In this document: piece by piece, positions 1 to 9,974 of the stretch
How the letters are laid out: the number at the start of each line of letters is the position of its first letter
How positions within the stretch are numbered: position 1 is the first letter of the stretch
Source of the DNA: Amblyornis subalaris
Taxonomy: Eukaryota > Chordata > Aves > Passeriformes > Ptilonorhynchidae
NCBI GenBank assembly: GCA_018881555.1
Contig: JACAXG010000025.1
Span: 4,409,899-4,473,898 of the forward strand
Length of the DNA: 64,000 bases
Reading direction: 5' to 3'
The notes under the pieces: generated by a model
The model's input: only the letters and a program-made list of their open reading frames with translations
Told to the model about the DNA's origin: nothing
The model's database searches: none
Position numbers and translations under genes: made by a program

Positions 1-650
1 TTATTTATCCAGGACTCACCTTATCTGTAAGAGTGTCCTTGCCCCAGTGGCTCAGGAACCATGCTACAATGCAACTACTTCTAAGAGATAACAATAATTT
101 TAACATTTGCATGTTTGTAGTGTGGAGGAAATCCAGATATAGATCACACTCCACTGTGTCAAGTGCTGGAGAAACACAGAGAAGGGAATTCAGTGATCAC
201 AGACTTAGCATACAAAAAGGATAATAGAATGATACAGGTGAACTTAATGCAATGAAGATATAAATCTTGCAAAGCAATGAAAGCTACTTAAAGTTTACAT
301 AGTTTTGCGGAGCTGCTATGGCACAAGACTGTTGTAAGAAGGACTCAAGGAAGGAAGATAAAGCAGCTGCCACAAATTTAGCAATTACTGGTAGCTGCTC
401 TGTAAGGATCATTTTTGTCACAGTTAAAATTTAGATTTTAAACAAGCTCAGACACGTGTACAGTTACTATGTCAATAGTACGTGGGCTGGTGTCATCATG
501 GTTTTATTGGGCAGATACTTCTATTTTACTTCTTATGTTGTCATTAAAAAGTGATCAGGACAGCGATATTCTACCTGTAGCTAGTTCTGGATCTCTTAGA
601 ACATATAGAACATTCCTGGAATGGGAACTAAGAAAATAAAGTTGATTAAC
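1..650. other. AT-rich stretch, nothing recognised
   Basis: No splice-bounded open frame, repeat family or RNA gene is visible. A 63-codon frame at 33-224 on the plus strand has no family resemblance and lies in ordinary AT-rich sequence, so I treat it as chance. Confidence 0.5.
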
Positions 651-770
651 AGTTGGCTTGAATCACTGCAGGGGGGTTCACATGCTGCCACCGGAATAAG
701 CTTAGACCCCTGCAAACTGAAAGAAGTTGAAAAATCACTAGTGTAGAATGAATAAGCAGGAAAGAGCTGA

Positions 771-1037
771 ACTTCTTGTTTCCATTTTCCCCAGCAGATG
801 TTTGGTCGTTGAGGCAGCAGAGCACAGGGTGCTGGGAGAGGCGTTTATGGATGACCTGCTGTCCCGTGTCGGTGCCGCTGGGGGTGCCACCAAGCTGGGC
901 TGGAGGCGCAGCAGCTGGTGTGTCTCACTGGGGTGCTCGGGGCGATGGCTGTCGTTGGCTGGANGGCTGGGAGCCACCGTGGTCTTTGCTCAGTCACCAC
1001 CTGGTCCCCGCCACACGCCACGGGGATCGGTATAAAT
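771..1037 (+). other. GC/CpG-rich block with acceptor-like start and TATA-like end
   Basis: This block stands out from the AT-rich surroundings. I count 13 CpG dinucleotides by eye between 841 and 1031. It opens with a long pyrimidine run (771-792) and a CAG at 795-797, which together look like a splice acceptor. A frame from 748 to 1035 stays open through the block with many G/C third positions; from 799 it encodes a stretch beginning CLVVEAAEHRVLGEAFMDDL. Two other frames are also open, and I recognise no protein. The block ends in TATAAAT at 1031-1037. It could be a small CpG island promoter, an unrecognised exon, or GC-rich chance sequence. No convincing splice donor closes it, and one N lies inside it (964). 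Confidence 0.3.
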
Positions 1038-2150
1038 CAAACCCTTTCTGCAGTGGGGGCCTCGGGAAAACAAATGTCTTAAAGTGCAAGAAAGGAAGTG
1101 TCAGAGATGCAGCCCTGACAGGCTGCCAGCGAGGGGGGATTGTCATGCTGCTTGAGCTGAATGCTGAAGGAAGTCATGAACACATGAGAACATTGCTGGA
1201 AGCATAACTGGAGGAGTAGTCCGAGGCCATAGGAAGACAAAGGACACATCTTCCCTTATCGTGTATAGTGATGGGGAGCTCTGGGCTGACATTACAGCTA
1301 GGGAAGGGATGGACTCTGCCTCTGAAGACAAGCAGGCCAGATGTCACCCAAGAAAGTAGCTTGTAGTGAACAACCATTTACAGGCTTCCAGGAGACAGGA
1401 GACCTTTAAGCTCAGATAACTCCTATCATATGTCTCATTTTGAACTGGTGAACTTCAAGAAGCAGGAGGATCAAATGGTGTCCTTGATATCNGTCATCCT
1501 TTTTGCTGATAGCCTGGATTTGCTTCTTTTCTTGTTTATTGAACGTAGCCTCAAAGTGTGTCTGCATGGTTAAGGTTAGTCTTTTGGAGTTGGTCTCAGG
1601 GGTGGGAGAACAGAAAATAAACAGAGTTTTGGATGTTCACATCCCTTGGCAAATTCAGGGCAGATATGGGTTCTTGTGCCCAGTATTAAGCAGGACATCC
1701 AGAACCTTTGTCTTCAAATTAAAAATAAAACTGATAAGGCAGAATTCTCTATGGAGTGCATTTTCTAGGACTCTCATTTTACTATGTGACATCTGCTACC
1801 TGAAAACCAAATGCAAAGATTGCCTCATCCCATCACTGGCAGGAGCCTAGAGTAGTTAGTGACTCTGTTACAGATATTTCTACAAACACTAACAAAAAGG
1901 ACAGCTACAGATGGTTCAGCAGCAAGCAGATATGCATTCGTTTTTGCACACTCTGCAAAAAAACCCAAACAAACCCAACCCAAAAAAACAAAATAAAGAA
2001 GAAAAATGTAATTTCTATTTTGATAAATCTGGATTATTAAAGTTCCCCAGTGTAAATCACTCACAAAGAATTAATTTTTATGGCAGTCAAGGAAAATTAA
2101 GTGGCCTAATCACATTACATGTTCACCACTTCAGGAACTGAAGAGCTTTT
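1038..2150. other. Non-coding stretch, no recognised feature
   Basis: No repeat family or RNA gene is seen. An A/C-rich run of AAAC and CCAA type lies around 1955-2010. Open frames of 143 codons (776-1207) and 115 codons (1503-1850) show no domain, and I read them as chance. Confidence 0.5.
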
Positions 2151-2640
2151 CCTGTATTTGGTTGGAGGCTATTCCATTTGGCTGGATTCTTTTGACACTG
2201 CTTTGCCTGTGTGTGCAATTAAAAGGCTTTTTTTTTATTAACCAGTTTTTGCATTACACTCAGCGGCCCCGTCACACAACTAAATGACCCGTTTAACAAG
2301 CATGATAAAATCCTCATTAGGGCCCATTATAGGATTTAGTGGAATCTTCCTGCTTCACTACAGCACAAGCCTAATCTAATTAACTCTGCCACTTAATTCT
2401 CTCCCTCCCTCTTCTTGCTGTTTATTGGGCTTTTTGTGGAAAACAGATCCAAGGAACACAATTAGCGTAATTTATCCTGGAAAATCCCCAAACATTAGCA
2501 AGCTACAAATGTAATTGGAAAAGGCCTCACAGAGTTCATGCATATCAGGCAATTACTCCAAAACTACAGCACTGCATATTATCATGTTACTTCTTATTAT
2601 ACTTTTCCAAGATGAGCAAGGAGGTAATTCTAACAAGTGC
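2150..2640. promoter_or_regulatory. Probable conserved noncoding element (homeodomain-core rich)
   Basis: The sequence is A/T-rich but of high complexity and free of repeats. It carries repeated homeodomain-type cores: ATTAA near 2238, CTAATTAACT near 2377-2386, CTTAATT, GCGTAATTT and GTAATTGGAA. These are interspersed with short GC-bearing words such as GGGCCCATTATAGG. This texture is typical of deeply conserved vertebrate enhancers. Conservation itself cannot be seen from one genome, so this is inference from composition and motif content only. Confidence 0.35.
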
Positions 2641-4365
2641 ATTTAAAGCCGTAATTAAGGGTCATCTCTGGGTTTGAACAGCTTTCATGTTTAATCGAGG
2701 GAAAATGTGCCTTCAAGAATTAAGCCTTTCGCTAGGATGTGCAGTATGTAAAGGAAGTGAATGTTGTGTTCTTGAACTCATTGGTATAAATGACTTTGCT
2801 CTTCAGAACTGAAGATGTGGACAGTTGGTAGGACTCCTCATTGGATACCTATCAGGTGAGGCTGCTGTCTGGACAAAAAATTTCTGACACTTCTGCAGTA
2901 CCATTACCTACTTGTTAAAGTAGATGTAAAAGGCGACTAAGTTTCTATAAGAAATGAAAGTAACCTCAACCCAGTATGGGAATATGGTCCAAGGTGCATG
3001 TGGGAGAGTGGTCAAGAGGTGGATGATGGTGTAGAAACATACAGGTCTTGTCTAGCTCTTCATTTTCGTCNAATTTTTAGTGCTTGTGTGTTTGTAAAAG
3101 TGAGAAAGAAGCCAAATTAACTCCTCTTGGATGGACAAAAGTAGATAGGTGCAAAGGATTGTCCAAGTCGTCCCTTACTCAGAGGGAGTTGATGTTATGG
3201 GTATTTGCAAATAAACCATGTGTGGACCTTGACTTCTTCCTCCTGGAAGAAATTAGCCAAATCCCTTGCCTAAACTGAGCAGCACTCAAATGTGACAAGC
3301 AAATAATTGAAGCACAGGATGAAGCAAAATTCAGTCCACATCTCCCATCTTTCTGTGAACTGACAGGGGGGAATTTTTTGGCCTTGGATGGATTTGGTCT
3401 CTTTTGAAGTTGTCAAATCAGGGCAAGCTGCCTTTTGGGCAATGTGCTTTCGTGCCACACCGAGAACAAGATGGAATTATCTCATTTGCATTATGCAGGG
3501 AGTTGGGCAAGATGACATGGGGTCCCCTTGGAATTTCCAGTACTAGATGGTATTAATCTTTCCAATTAATTTTGGCCTTAATTTTTGGAACCTTGACTCC
3601 TAGGAAAGTTCAAATCTGATTTCNTTGAACATAGAAAGCTTTTGAAAAATTTGAGAATTGACATTATTGCTTCTGGAAACCCCACTTTTGGTCCATCTTC
3701 TCTAGCGTAGCTTCCTCTAAGAGCAAGANTTTGTAAGGATGCAACCTGGGATAATCAGACACTGAAACTCTAGCGGGAAGGACCAGAAGCCGAGGCTGAG
3801 CTATTCAGCCTCCTTACCCAGGAGCAAGGGAGTTATTGTTTCTGAGCCAAATTCTTTAATGAATCAATACATTTTGAATAATAATAATTATCCATGTGGT
3901 GAAGAAAACCCTTAATTAGTTTGCAGTGATCTGAGAGGCATTGGTGTGCCCACACACAGCTGCTCTGACATGTGTGGATCAAACCAATAAGAATGTCTCA
4001 GGCATTTTTTTGATTCTTTGGGGGACCTGGTGTCTAAAAAAATGCAATTAGCAGCAGGAACAATGCACTGCATATTGCCCAGCTTTGTGGAATCTCTGCT
4101 GAGGTGGAAGAGGATTGATCCTGTCCGTTCTCACAAACCACCTCAGGACAGTGACTGAGGTTTGACAGTGTGGTGCAGAAGAGGTTGGTATGCTGGGGCA
4201 GGTCACAAGGAAGGTCTCACTGCCTGGAGTTAAGNTCTGTCCTTGCCACTGATCATCCTCCTGAGCATGGAGCACTGAGTTTTCCCTGGCTTGCTATTTT
4301 GTAGGTGTGCACCAGTGTCAGAGCAGGCAGTTTGGGGCCAAAGAAAGACACAGCATATGTACTCA
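2641..4365. other. Non-coding stretch with one short hairpin
   Basis: No gene is recognised. A perfect 8-bp inverted repeat (arms 3792-3799 and 3805-3812, loop of 5) is present but short. The AT-rich segment around 3860-3990 contains AATAATAATAATTAT and TTAATTAG words and could be part of a regulatory element. Confidence 0.4.
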
Positions 4366-4428
4366 GCAGTAGGTAGGACTNGGTGACCTCCAGAGGTCCC
4401 ATCCCACCAACATTTCTATGATCCTGTG
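4366..4428 (+). mobile_element. CR1 LINE 3' end, truncated
   Basis: The segment carries the CR1 3'-end signature: GGTGACCTCCAGAGGTCCC, then an ATCCCACCAA stretch and a terminal TTTCTATGATCCTGTG, a degenerate form of the ATTCTATGATTCT tail. Only about 60 bases remain, consistent with the 5' truncation usual for CR1. The orientation is plus, and one N lies in the conserved stretch at 4381. It is non-functional. Confidence 0.8.
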
Positions 4429-5595
4429 TCTGTATGTTTTTGCTAAGTAGGCTTCATAACAATAAAATTGANGTGTCAATTTATTATCATTGGAATGGGT
4501 TTAACTAACTTGAAAGAAAAAATGCTTTGATATTTAAAACAGTTAATACATTCCATAAAAGCGGGGTTATTTTGACTTCCAGCTTTGTTTTGTTTTTCAG
4601 GTTAAGTAAAATAATAGTATGATTTCACATTACAATAATGTCATTGAAAACACAGTTGTGGTAAGCCAACAGAATGTGATAACCTGATTGCTCTTGTGGA
4701 TTCATACTTGCTGTATTTACCTAATTAATAATTATGTAAATTAGATATTTAAAAGATAAAAATAATAGCCACCTTGAGTGGTGCCCTACGGTGATGTNGT
4801 AGGAGCTGCTGTTCATCTTATTTCCACTGTACCGGGGCTGGAAATACAAGCTTATCTGTCATTAAGTGCTAAGGCTGATTTCAGTATGAAAGGAAACTGG
4901 CTCGTATTTTGTTTGTTTGTTTTTTCCCCATGCAAACACAACTCCCTGTGATAACTTAGTGTGAGACTACTAAATAAACAGCTTAATAAAGGAAAGGAAC
5001 TGGAAGCTTCCCTCAACAATGAAATGGATGTGCATTCACAATCACCCCGGGATGGAGCATCATGGAGGAAAAACGCGCCAAAGGATGCGTAAGTACTAAG
5101 CTGTGGCAGCTTCATGCTCTACAATATGGTGCTCTTTGTTAGCAGCGAGCAGGTGTGCTCACAATGTGATCAAACCCTGGCTGATGCTGGGCCGAAAAAT
5201 GTCCCAGTAATTCTTGCTGGAGTCATCTTTGAAGTGAGAAANGAGGATGTCCTGGTTTATTATGGGTACGACTATGGAAAAAAGTCCCAAACAACACTAA
5301 ATCCACAGCTGGGCTCAGCAGGAGTGGGCTTTGCTGTTGCTCTGAAGTGCATTGCCTGCTTGGTAATTACAACTTGGATTTCAAGTTGGAGGTGTATGTG
5401 TCCAAAGCAGTGTGATCCTAGTGCTTGGGCAGGGAAATTCTTGGCAAGGAATGAGACTGCCATACCAAAACAGTAAGGAAAATACAGAAGCTACAAGTCA
5501 AACATGCTTCTTATCTACCATTCACTGAGAAAAATTTTCTGGCCAGCCCAAGCAAACCCCCACACTGAAAATATTGTGATAGGCACCAGGTATGT
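4429..5595. other. AT-rich stretch, nothing firm
   Basis: A short GTTT run lies at about 4909-4925. A GTAAGT donor-like site at 5089 follows GCGCCAAAGGATGC but has no matching acceptor. A 120-codon frame at 5114-5476 contains an N and has no recognisable domain. No other feature is seen. Confidence 0.45.
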
Positions 5596-5596
5596 G

Positions 5597-5711
5597 TGAG
5601 CAACCTGAGCAACCTGCTGTGGTGGAAGGTGTNCCTGCCCATGGCAGGGGGGCTTGGAATGAGATGATGTCTAAGTTCCCTTCTGACCCAAACCATCCTA
5701 TGAGTCTATCA
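5597..5711 (+). mobile_element. CR1 LINE 3' end, truncated
   Basis: This is a clear CR1 3' terminus. It contains AGCAACCTGCTGTGGTGG, then AAGGTGTNCCTGCCCATGGC, GAGATGATGTCTAAG, CCCAAACCATCCTATGAG and a terminal TCTATC. These match the order of words in avian CR1 ends. The first 20 bases carry a small duplication of GAGCAACCT. About 115 bases remain, in plus orientation, with no coding potential. Confidence 0.92.
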
Positions 5712-6588
5712 AAAACCGCAATTGATGGATGGCTTTTTGGAAGGGTGTGGTCTCTGGGCTTTCTGGGATTTCATCTGAAGTCAGCTTTAGACTCTTCCAG
5801 AGCAATTGGTATGGGAAGCCACTCAAACAACTACAAAAAATGAATGAGGCAGNGAGCTCACTGACATCAGTGACCCTCTCCCTTTAGGTAAGCACAGCCA
5901 CAAAGCCCTGGAGAGAGTTGATGCTTGCTTCCTGGGCAGAATTTCATGTCTCACTCCAAACTTTCCTCTTTGTGCTGGGAACACAAAGGCATTTGGGTTT
6001 CAAATAGAAGTGGAGTGTAAGGAATTACTGCACACCAGCCTGGCATTTGCTGGTAGACACAGCAGTGCGATGCGATCAGCCTCTGCTGGGAGCATCGCAT
6101 CAGACAGCTGTGCTGGAGTGGAAGCTCTGGCTCCAGCAGGGCTGGCCTGTGGTTTGTGGATCTAGATAAGTCAGCTTGGAGAGGTTTGCCATTAACACAG
6201 GCACAGGGAAATGATGTCCACACTGGGAGTAACATTGCCTTCAGCCTGGAATACTGAACAGATGGAAACACTTGGAGCTAATGTTGTCAGAGCATGTGTG
6301 CTCTAAGGGGGTCATTTCCAGATTGTTTTATGCTTTTTAGTCTTCTGGTCTGGCTGTTTCTTAATTCAGAAGGTCAAAAAACCCCTGCTGTAACTATCTG
6401 TTCTGATATTTTCTGTTTGGTGGACCAGACTGCTTCACTGTATTGACTCTTGTTTCATCAACAGCTTGACTGGAAAAGCTGTCCAGTCTTGATTCCAGGT
6501 CTCCCAGTGATAGAAAATCATCACAAGTGTAGGCAGTCATAGCTCTTAATTACCAGAACTGTTATGTGTTTCGTTCTTGTTACCTCAC
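5712..6588. other. Non-coding stretch with one short inverted repeat
   Basis: An 8-bp perfect inverted repeat lies at 6069-6076 and 6094-6101 (GATGCGAT / ATCGCATC). No repeat family or gene is recognised. A minus-strand 106-codon frame at 5951-6271 has no domain and is taken as chance. Confidence 0.45.
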
Positions 6589-6594
6589 TGCAGT
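6589..6594. repeat. Left target site duplication (TGCAGT)
   Basis: This six-base word immediately precedes the TGTGGG start of the LTR and is repeated exactly at 6814-6819, immediately after its ACA end. A 6-bp duplication is what alpha/beta-retrovirus-like (class II) integrases usually leave. Confidence 0.7.
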
Positions 6595-6611
6595 TGTGGG
6601 ACCATGGGCCC

Positions 6612-6680
6612 CCAAAAGATTACCATATAAGGTCTGAAGATCTGTGATTGGTTGGGTGACCAAAAGATTACCATATAAGG
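6612..6680 (+). promoter_or_regulatory. Duplicated U3 enhancer with two identical CArG boxes
   Basis: An exact 21-bp word occurs twice 48 bp apart, and each copy ends in CCATATAAGG (6623-6632 and 6671-6680). CCATATAAGG is a perfect CC(A/T)6GG CArG box, the binding site of serum response factor. An inverted CCAAT box lies between the copies. Both copies sit 26-83 bp upstream of the TATA box, the expected place for LTR enhancer repeats. SRF binding is inferred from the motif. CArG-type sites are known in the Rous sarcoma virus LTR, so this arrangement has a precedent in avian retroviruses. Confidence 0.65.
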
Positions 6681-6705
6681 AATGAAATGGGTGGTCGAAA
6701 GAAGG

Positions 6706-6713
6706 TATATAAA
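6706..6713 (+). promoter_or_regulatory. LTR TATA box
   Basis: TATATAAA lies 26 bp after the second CArG box and 15 bp before AGTAAA. Initiation would be expected roughly 25-30 bp downstream, around 6735-6740. That places the poly(A) signal variant at the U3/R edge, as in some avian and mammary-tumour-type retroviruses. Confidence 0.6.
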
Positions 6714-6813
6714 CCGCATGTTCTCTCAGTAAAGTTGATTTTTTTTGTGCACAACATTGTCTGTGTATGGATTTACTTGCGCCGGGCAGGGTCCGTGTTA
6801 GGAATCGCTGACA

Positions 6814-6819
6814 TGCAGT
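6814..6819. repeat. Right target site duplication (TGCAGT)
   Basis: An exact copy of the six bases at 6589-6594, directly after the ACA end of the LTR. Confidence 0.7.
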
Positions 6820-7121
6820 CACTGTTTTTGGGATTGTTTTTGTACCAACCCACCGATTTGAAGAGTGCCTTAGCCAAGTACTGTTCCCCAGTAACCACTG
6901 AAAGGCAGGCTGAAGCTTTTGCCTCGGCCATCTCAGCTCTGAAGGCTGACAGCTTGTCTCTCGTGTGGGAAGACGGAAAGAGGGCAATTTTTGCACACAG
7001 GGAAACAAATCTGATGGGAGTCATGTCTGCCCCTAAAAGGCGGGAGCCAATGGTCAGGTCTCAATTGTCACAAGTGCATGAACAGCATCTGATGAAAATG
7101 GGCTGTGATTTGTTGTTGTAA
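6820..7121 (+). other. Coding-like open frame downstream of the LTR, unrecognised
   Basis: A plus frame whose first ATG lies at 6687, inside the LTR U3, runs on to a TAA at 7119-7121. The part after the LTR has many G/C third positions and an amphipathic look (ERQAEAFASAISALKADSLS). Its ATG lies upstream of the LTR TATA box, so the LTR promoter could not express the full frame. The opposite strand also has 142- and 83-codon frames here, which argues for composition rather than coding. No domain is recognised. Confidence 0.15.
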
Positions 7122-9585
7122 CTGGAGGGTAAATAAGTGTGCTCTTGTTCATGCACACTAATTTCTGCCGTGCTGCCTCTGTTAGTCTGTAGTTTTCTGT
7201 GGTGGTACCTGGGGCTCAGCAGGCCTTAAAGACCACATTGCTTTGGAGGACTGTGTGAGTAAGTTTCAGGGAGGGCAGCTGTATGTGGGGGCACTCAAGG
7301 TAAACCATTTCCCTGTAAAGAAAATGAGGACTGGTCTCCTCTGGTCTCATTTGNTAAGAGCACAGAGCTCTCTTGGCCCTGCAGACTCAACATGACAAGA
7401 AAGTCCTCCACTGTGGAATATCTTTGTTCTTTTTCTATTTCATTTTATGGAAAGAAAGCTGAAATAATAAGGAATTCCATTTTAACTCATCACNCCAACC
7501 TTGGTCTGACTAATATTTTTGATTTAAGCCCTCAGAGTGTTTCAGTTTTCATGATAGCTTTTTGGTTTGCTGTTTGCCAGCATTATAGTGGGGAATGACT
7601 CATATTCTCTGTACTGTGAAGGATAGGAAAGAGGGAATGTGGAAGGTTTAGTTCCCACTAGACTGTGGAACACACGGTAATTTGAAGTTCTATCTCCCAA
7701 AGCAAGAGTAGACTCAGGCAACTAGAAAAAATGGCCAGTCAATTTTTCTNCTTAAAAATTAGCTTTAAAAAAATAAATGTATCAGTTTGCTGGGGAAAAA
7801 TAGTTTTTGATAAAAATGTGAGTACCATGAAGACTGATTTTTTTCTAAGTTAGCAATATGTCTGTGGTAACTCCAGGCAGCTGTACTTCAAACCTTGTTT
7901 TCTCCTAAGAGAAATGAGTTCAACTACACTTCCCATGATGCAAAGTGGTAGAACAGCAAGAGTTCTTGAAAACTTGCAATAAGAGACTCAACTTGCTTTT
8001 TGATGAGTTTAGTCTCTATAACTCAGTTTCCCTAGTTACTGAAATAGATGCAGCCACTGTAGCACTGGGGTGCTGCATAAGACATGGTTAGCTAACGCTT
8101 GCATTTTGTTTTGGAGCTGAAAAATGCTGTTTCCTTGTCAGCACTAGAACTGTCTGTGAGACTCTTCGGGTTTTAGTTCCTTTATCACAACAATCAGTGC
8201 CTTACTTTGTTTTTATGTGATGGTTGCCTTTGTAATAGCCCAAATATCCTGTTAGCTGTCTAAAGCACACCACAGTTGGGAAGTGTGACTAGGTCAAGGG
8301 AAGGCACCTCAAATGGTTTTAAACAACATGCCTTGAGTACCAGTAATGCTACGACAGCAAGAACTTGCTCCAGCCATTTGCTGCTTCTCAGCACGGGGAA
8401 CAAGACCCACCAGAGCTGGAAGGTTGCTCTGTGCCTGGCCTGTCCCTTGCTGGGCTGTTTGCTGGCTGGGACAGGGCATGCATGTGCTGAGGCTGTGGCT
8501 CCTTGGTGTGGAGGCTGCTCTGGATAATCTCTCTGCTTGAGACAGTGTCACCCAAGAGACCTTGTCTTTAAGACAGCCTAGAATTGTGGCTACTCCATCG
8601 CTTCCACACCTCAGGATGTGACTTTCCTGCCCCTCTCACTTTGCTGCCCTACTTGACTACTGGTTTACTTTGCTGGAGCTCAGGGTCAGCCTTTCCTGGG
8701 ATTCAGCCTTTCCTGGGATTCAGCCTGGGCTGCAAAAAGCCAGCCAGTTGACATGGACACTCAGACTCATCAGGAAAATATCACTCCCCTCTCCTTGTAC
8801 AGCCCTGCAATACAGATGTATCCTTAGCGAACTTGCAAGTCAAATTGAATTTCTTTCTCNTGCTCAAGTAATAAGGAGATTTTGTTGTTAACTGACAGGT
8901 GCCACTTTGAATTTCAGTGGTGAAGCTCGAAATGGTTTGTATGTAGGTCAAGNATGGATTACTCCATTTACAAACGTGATTTGGAAGAATCTCTTCTCAG
9001 AAAGCTTTTCTGCATTTTGAGATATATGTAGACGNTGCCATAGGCTAAAATGAATCAAAATGTTGCCAGAAACAGTGTGAATGATGTGTCTAGTCTCTGT
9101 TTCATAACTGCAAACAGTTTTTAGATTAAAAAGAAGGAAGAGGCTTAAATGTCTCCCTGCTGCTTGTGTTCTTCTTCAATCCTTGTAAAACTTCTGCAGT
9201 ATAGTGGGCCTCTGTGAATTTTAACTCCCTCAGAAAGAAATGAGCAGCAGCTTTTTAATCTATCCATGCATGAGACAGACATATGGAAGACAGAGACTAT
9301 TTTGGTGGAGGAGTATCTTTTACTGAGTGCTGTTACAAGGACAGTTCCTGCAACGAGAAGATGATGGGAGAACTGGAAATTGTGATTTCACTCCACATAA
9401 AATACGAGTTTGTTGATAAAAAAAGAGTGTATTCAGAATCACCCAAGAGATTCAGGAGTTTGAGTCTCACTGACCTCCTGTTGGGTGTAGACGCTGGAGT
9501 TGCACAGGCATTTTTGAAGGTCTGAGCACAGATGGTGAATAAAAACAGGAAAGGATGTGAGGGCTTTTTATACATGAAAGCTTGC
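7122..9585. other. Non-coding stretch
   Basis: No gene or repeat family is recognised apart from the small tandem repeat at 8686-8728. Several single N bases (7354, 7494, 7750, 8860, 8953, 9035) fall here. Open frames of up to 83 codons have no domains. Confidence 0.45.
8686..8728 (+). repeat. Short tandem repeat, 17-bp unit, about 2.5 copies
   Basis: The unit TCAGCCTTTCCTGGGAT occurs at 8686-8702 and 8703-8719, identical in both, followed by a partial third copy (TCAGCCTGGG). Two perfect copies suggest a recent slippage duplication. Confidence 0.85.
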
Positions 9586-9587
9586 CC

Positions 9588-9605
9588 TTTTTTTTTTTTT
9601 TTTTT
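9588..9605. repeat. Poly-T run (18 T)
   Basis: Eighteen consecutive T. No retroposed sequence or target duplication is recognised beside it, so it reads as a simple homopolymer. Confidence 0.85.
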
Positions 9606-9827
9606 GAGCTTTATGAGTTGGTCTAATTATTCATTACATCGAGTTAGTCTTCCTGAAAACTGTTACTTGCTGAGGTACAGCATCACATCACTAAAACTTG
9701 CAACTATTTCCAGTATACACTATGTTCTAGTTTCATGTCCTGGGACACTGTACCACTCTTTAACTGGAAGTACAGATGAGTATTGGGATGGATAACATAA
9801 AAGGGTTGTATGTTTCTGGAACTGAAA

Positions 9828-9974
9828 ATATTTAAGGATGAATGGGACAAACCTCTCACAGGAGATGAGCTGTGTCTATTCTGTTCACTCACTTAACAGG
9901 GATGGAGCAAGTCCTATCAAGCTCCTTTCAGCCATGAATTTTTAGGATCCTATCTGAATTTCTAGGATCCTAGC
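9828..9974 (+). mobile_element. Degenerate CR1-like LINE 3' end
   Basis: The word order resembles an older CR1 3' end: TTTAAGGATGAATGGGACAA, then CCTCTCACAGGAGATGAG, AGGGATGGAGCAAGTCCTAT, CTCCTTTCAGCC, and the tail ATGAATTTTTAGGATCCTAT. The tail word is nearly duplicated (AATTTYTAGGATCCTAKCTG, twice in a row at about 9938-9976), as CR1 tails often are. Divergence is high, so the assignment is moderate. Confidence 0.5.

Larger units (their letters stand above)
6595..6813 (+). mobile_element. Solo LTR of an endogenous retrovirus (class II-like)
   Basis: A 219-bp element begins TGTGGGACC and ends GCTGACA, so it has TG...CA ends, and it is flanked by an exact 6-bp repeat TGCAGT. The interior has LTR layout. 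There is a U3 with a 21-bp exact direct repeat (6612-6632 and 6660-6680) and an inverted CCAAT box (TGATTGGTTGG, about 6646-6656). TATATAAA follows at 6706-6713, the poly(A)-signal variant AGTAAA at 6728-6733, then a T/TG-rich stretch and a short U5. No primer-binding site follows the right end, and the host-side repeat closes it, so this is a solo LTR left by recombination between two LTRs. The length is short for an avian LTR. The family name cannot be given without a repeat library. Confidence 0.8.

Noticed and set aside
776..1207. 143-codon plus frame
   Set aside because: It overlaps two other open frames in the same CpG-rich block, has no domain and no splice borders. Composition explains it.
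5041..5100. Donor-like GTAAGTAC at 5089 as exon end
   Set aside because: No acceptor with an adequate pyrimidine tract and open frame was found upstream.
6580..7008. 142-codon minus frame over the LTR
   Set aside because: It runs antisense through the solo LTR and its enhancer repeat, so it is a by-product of that sequence.
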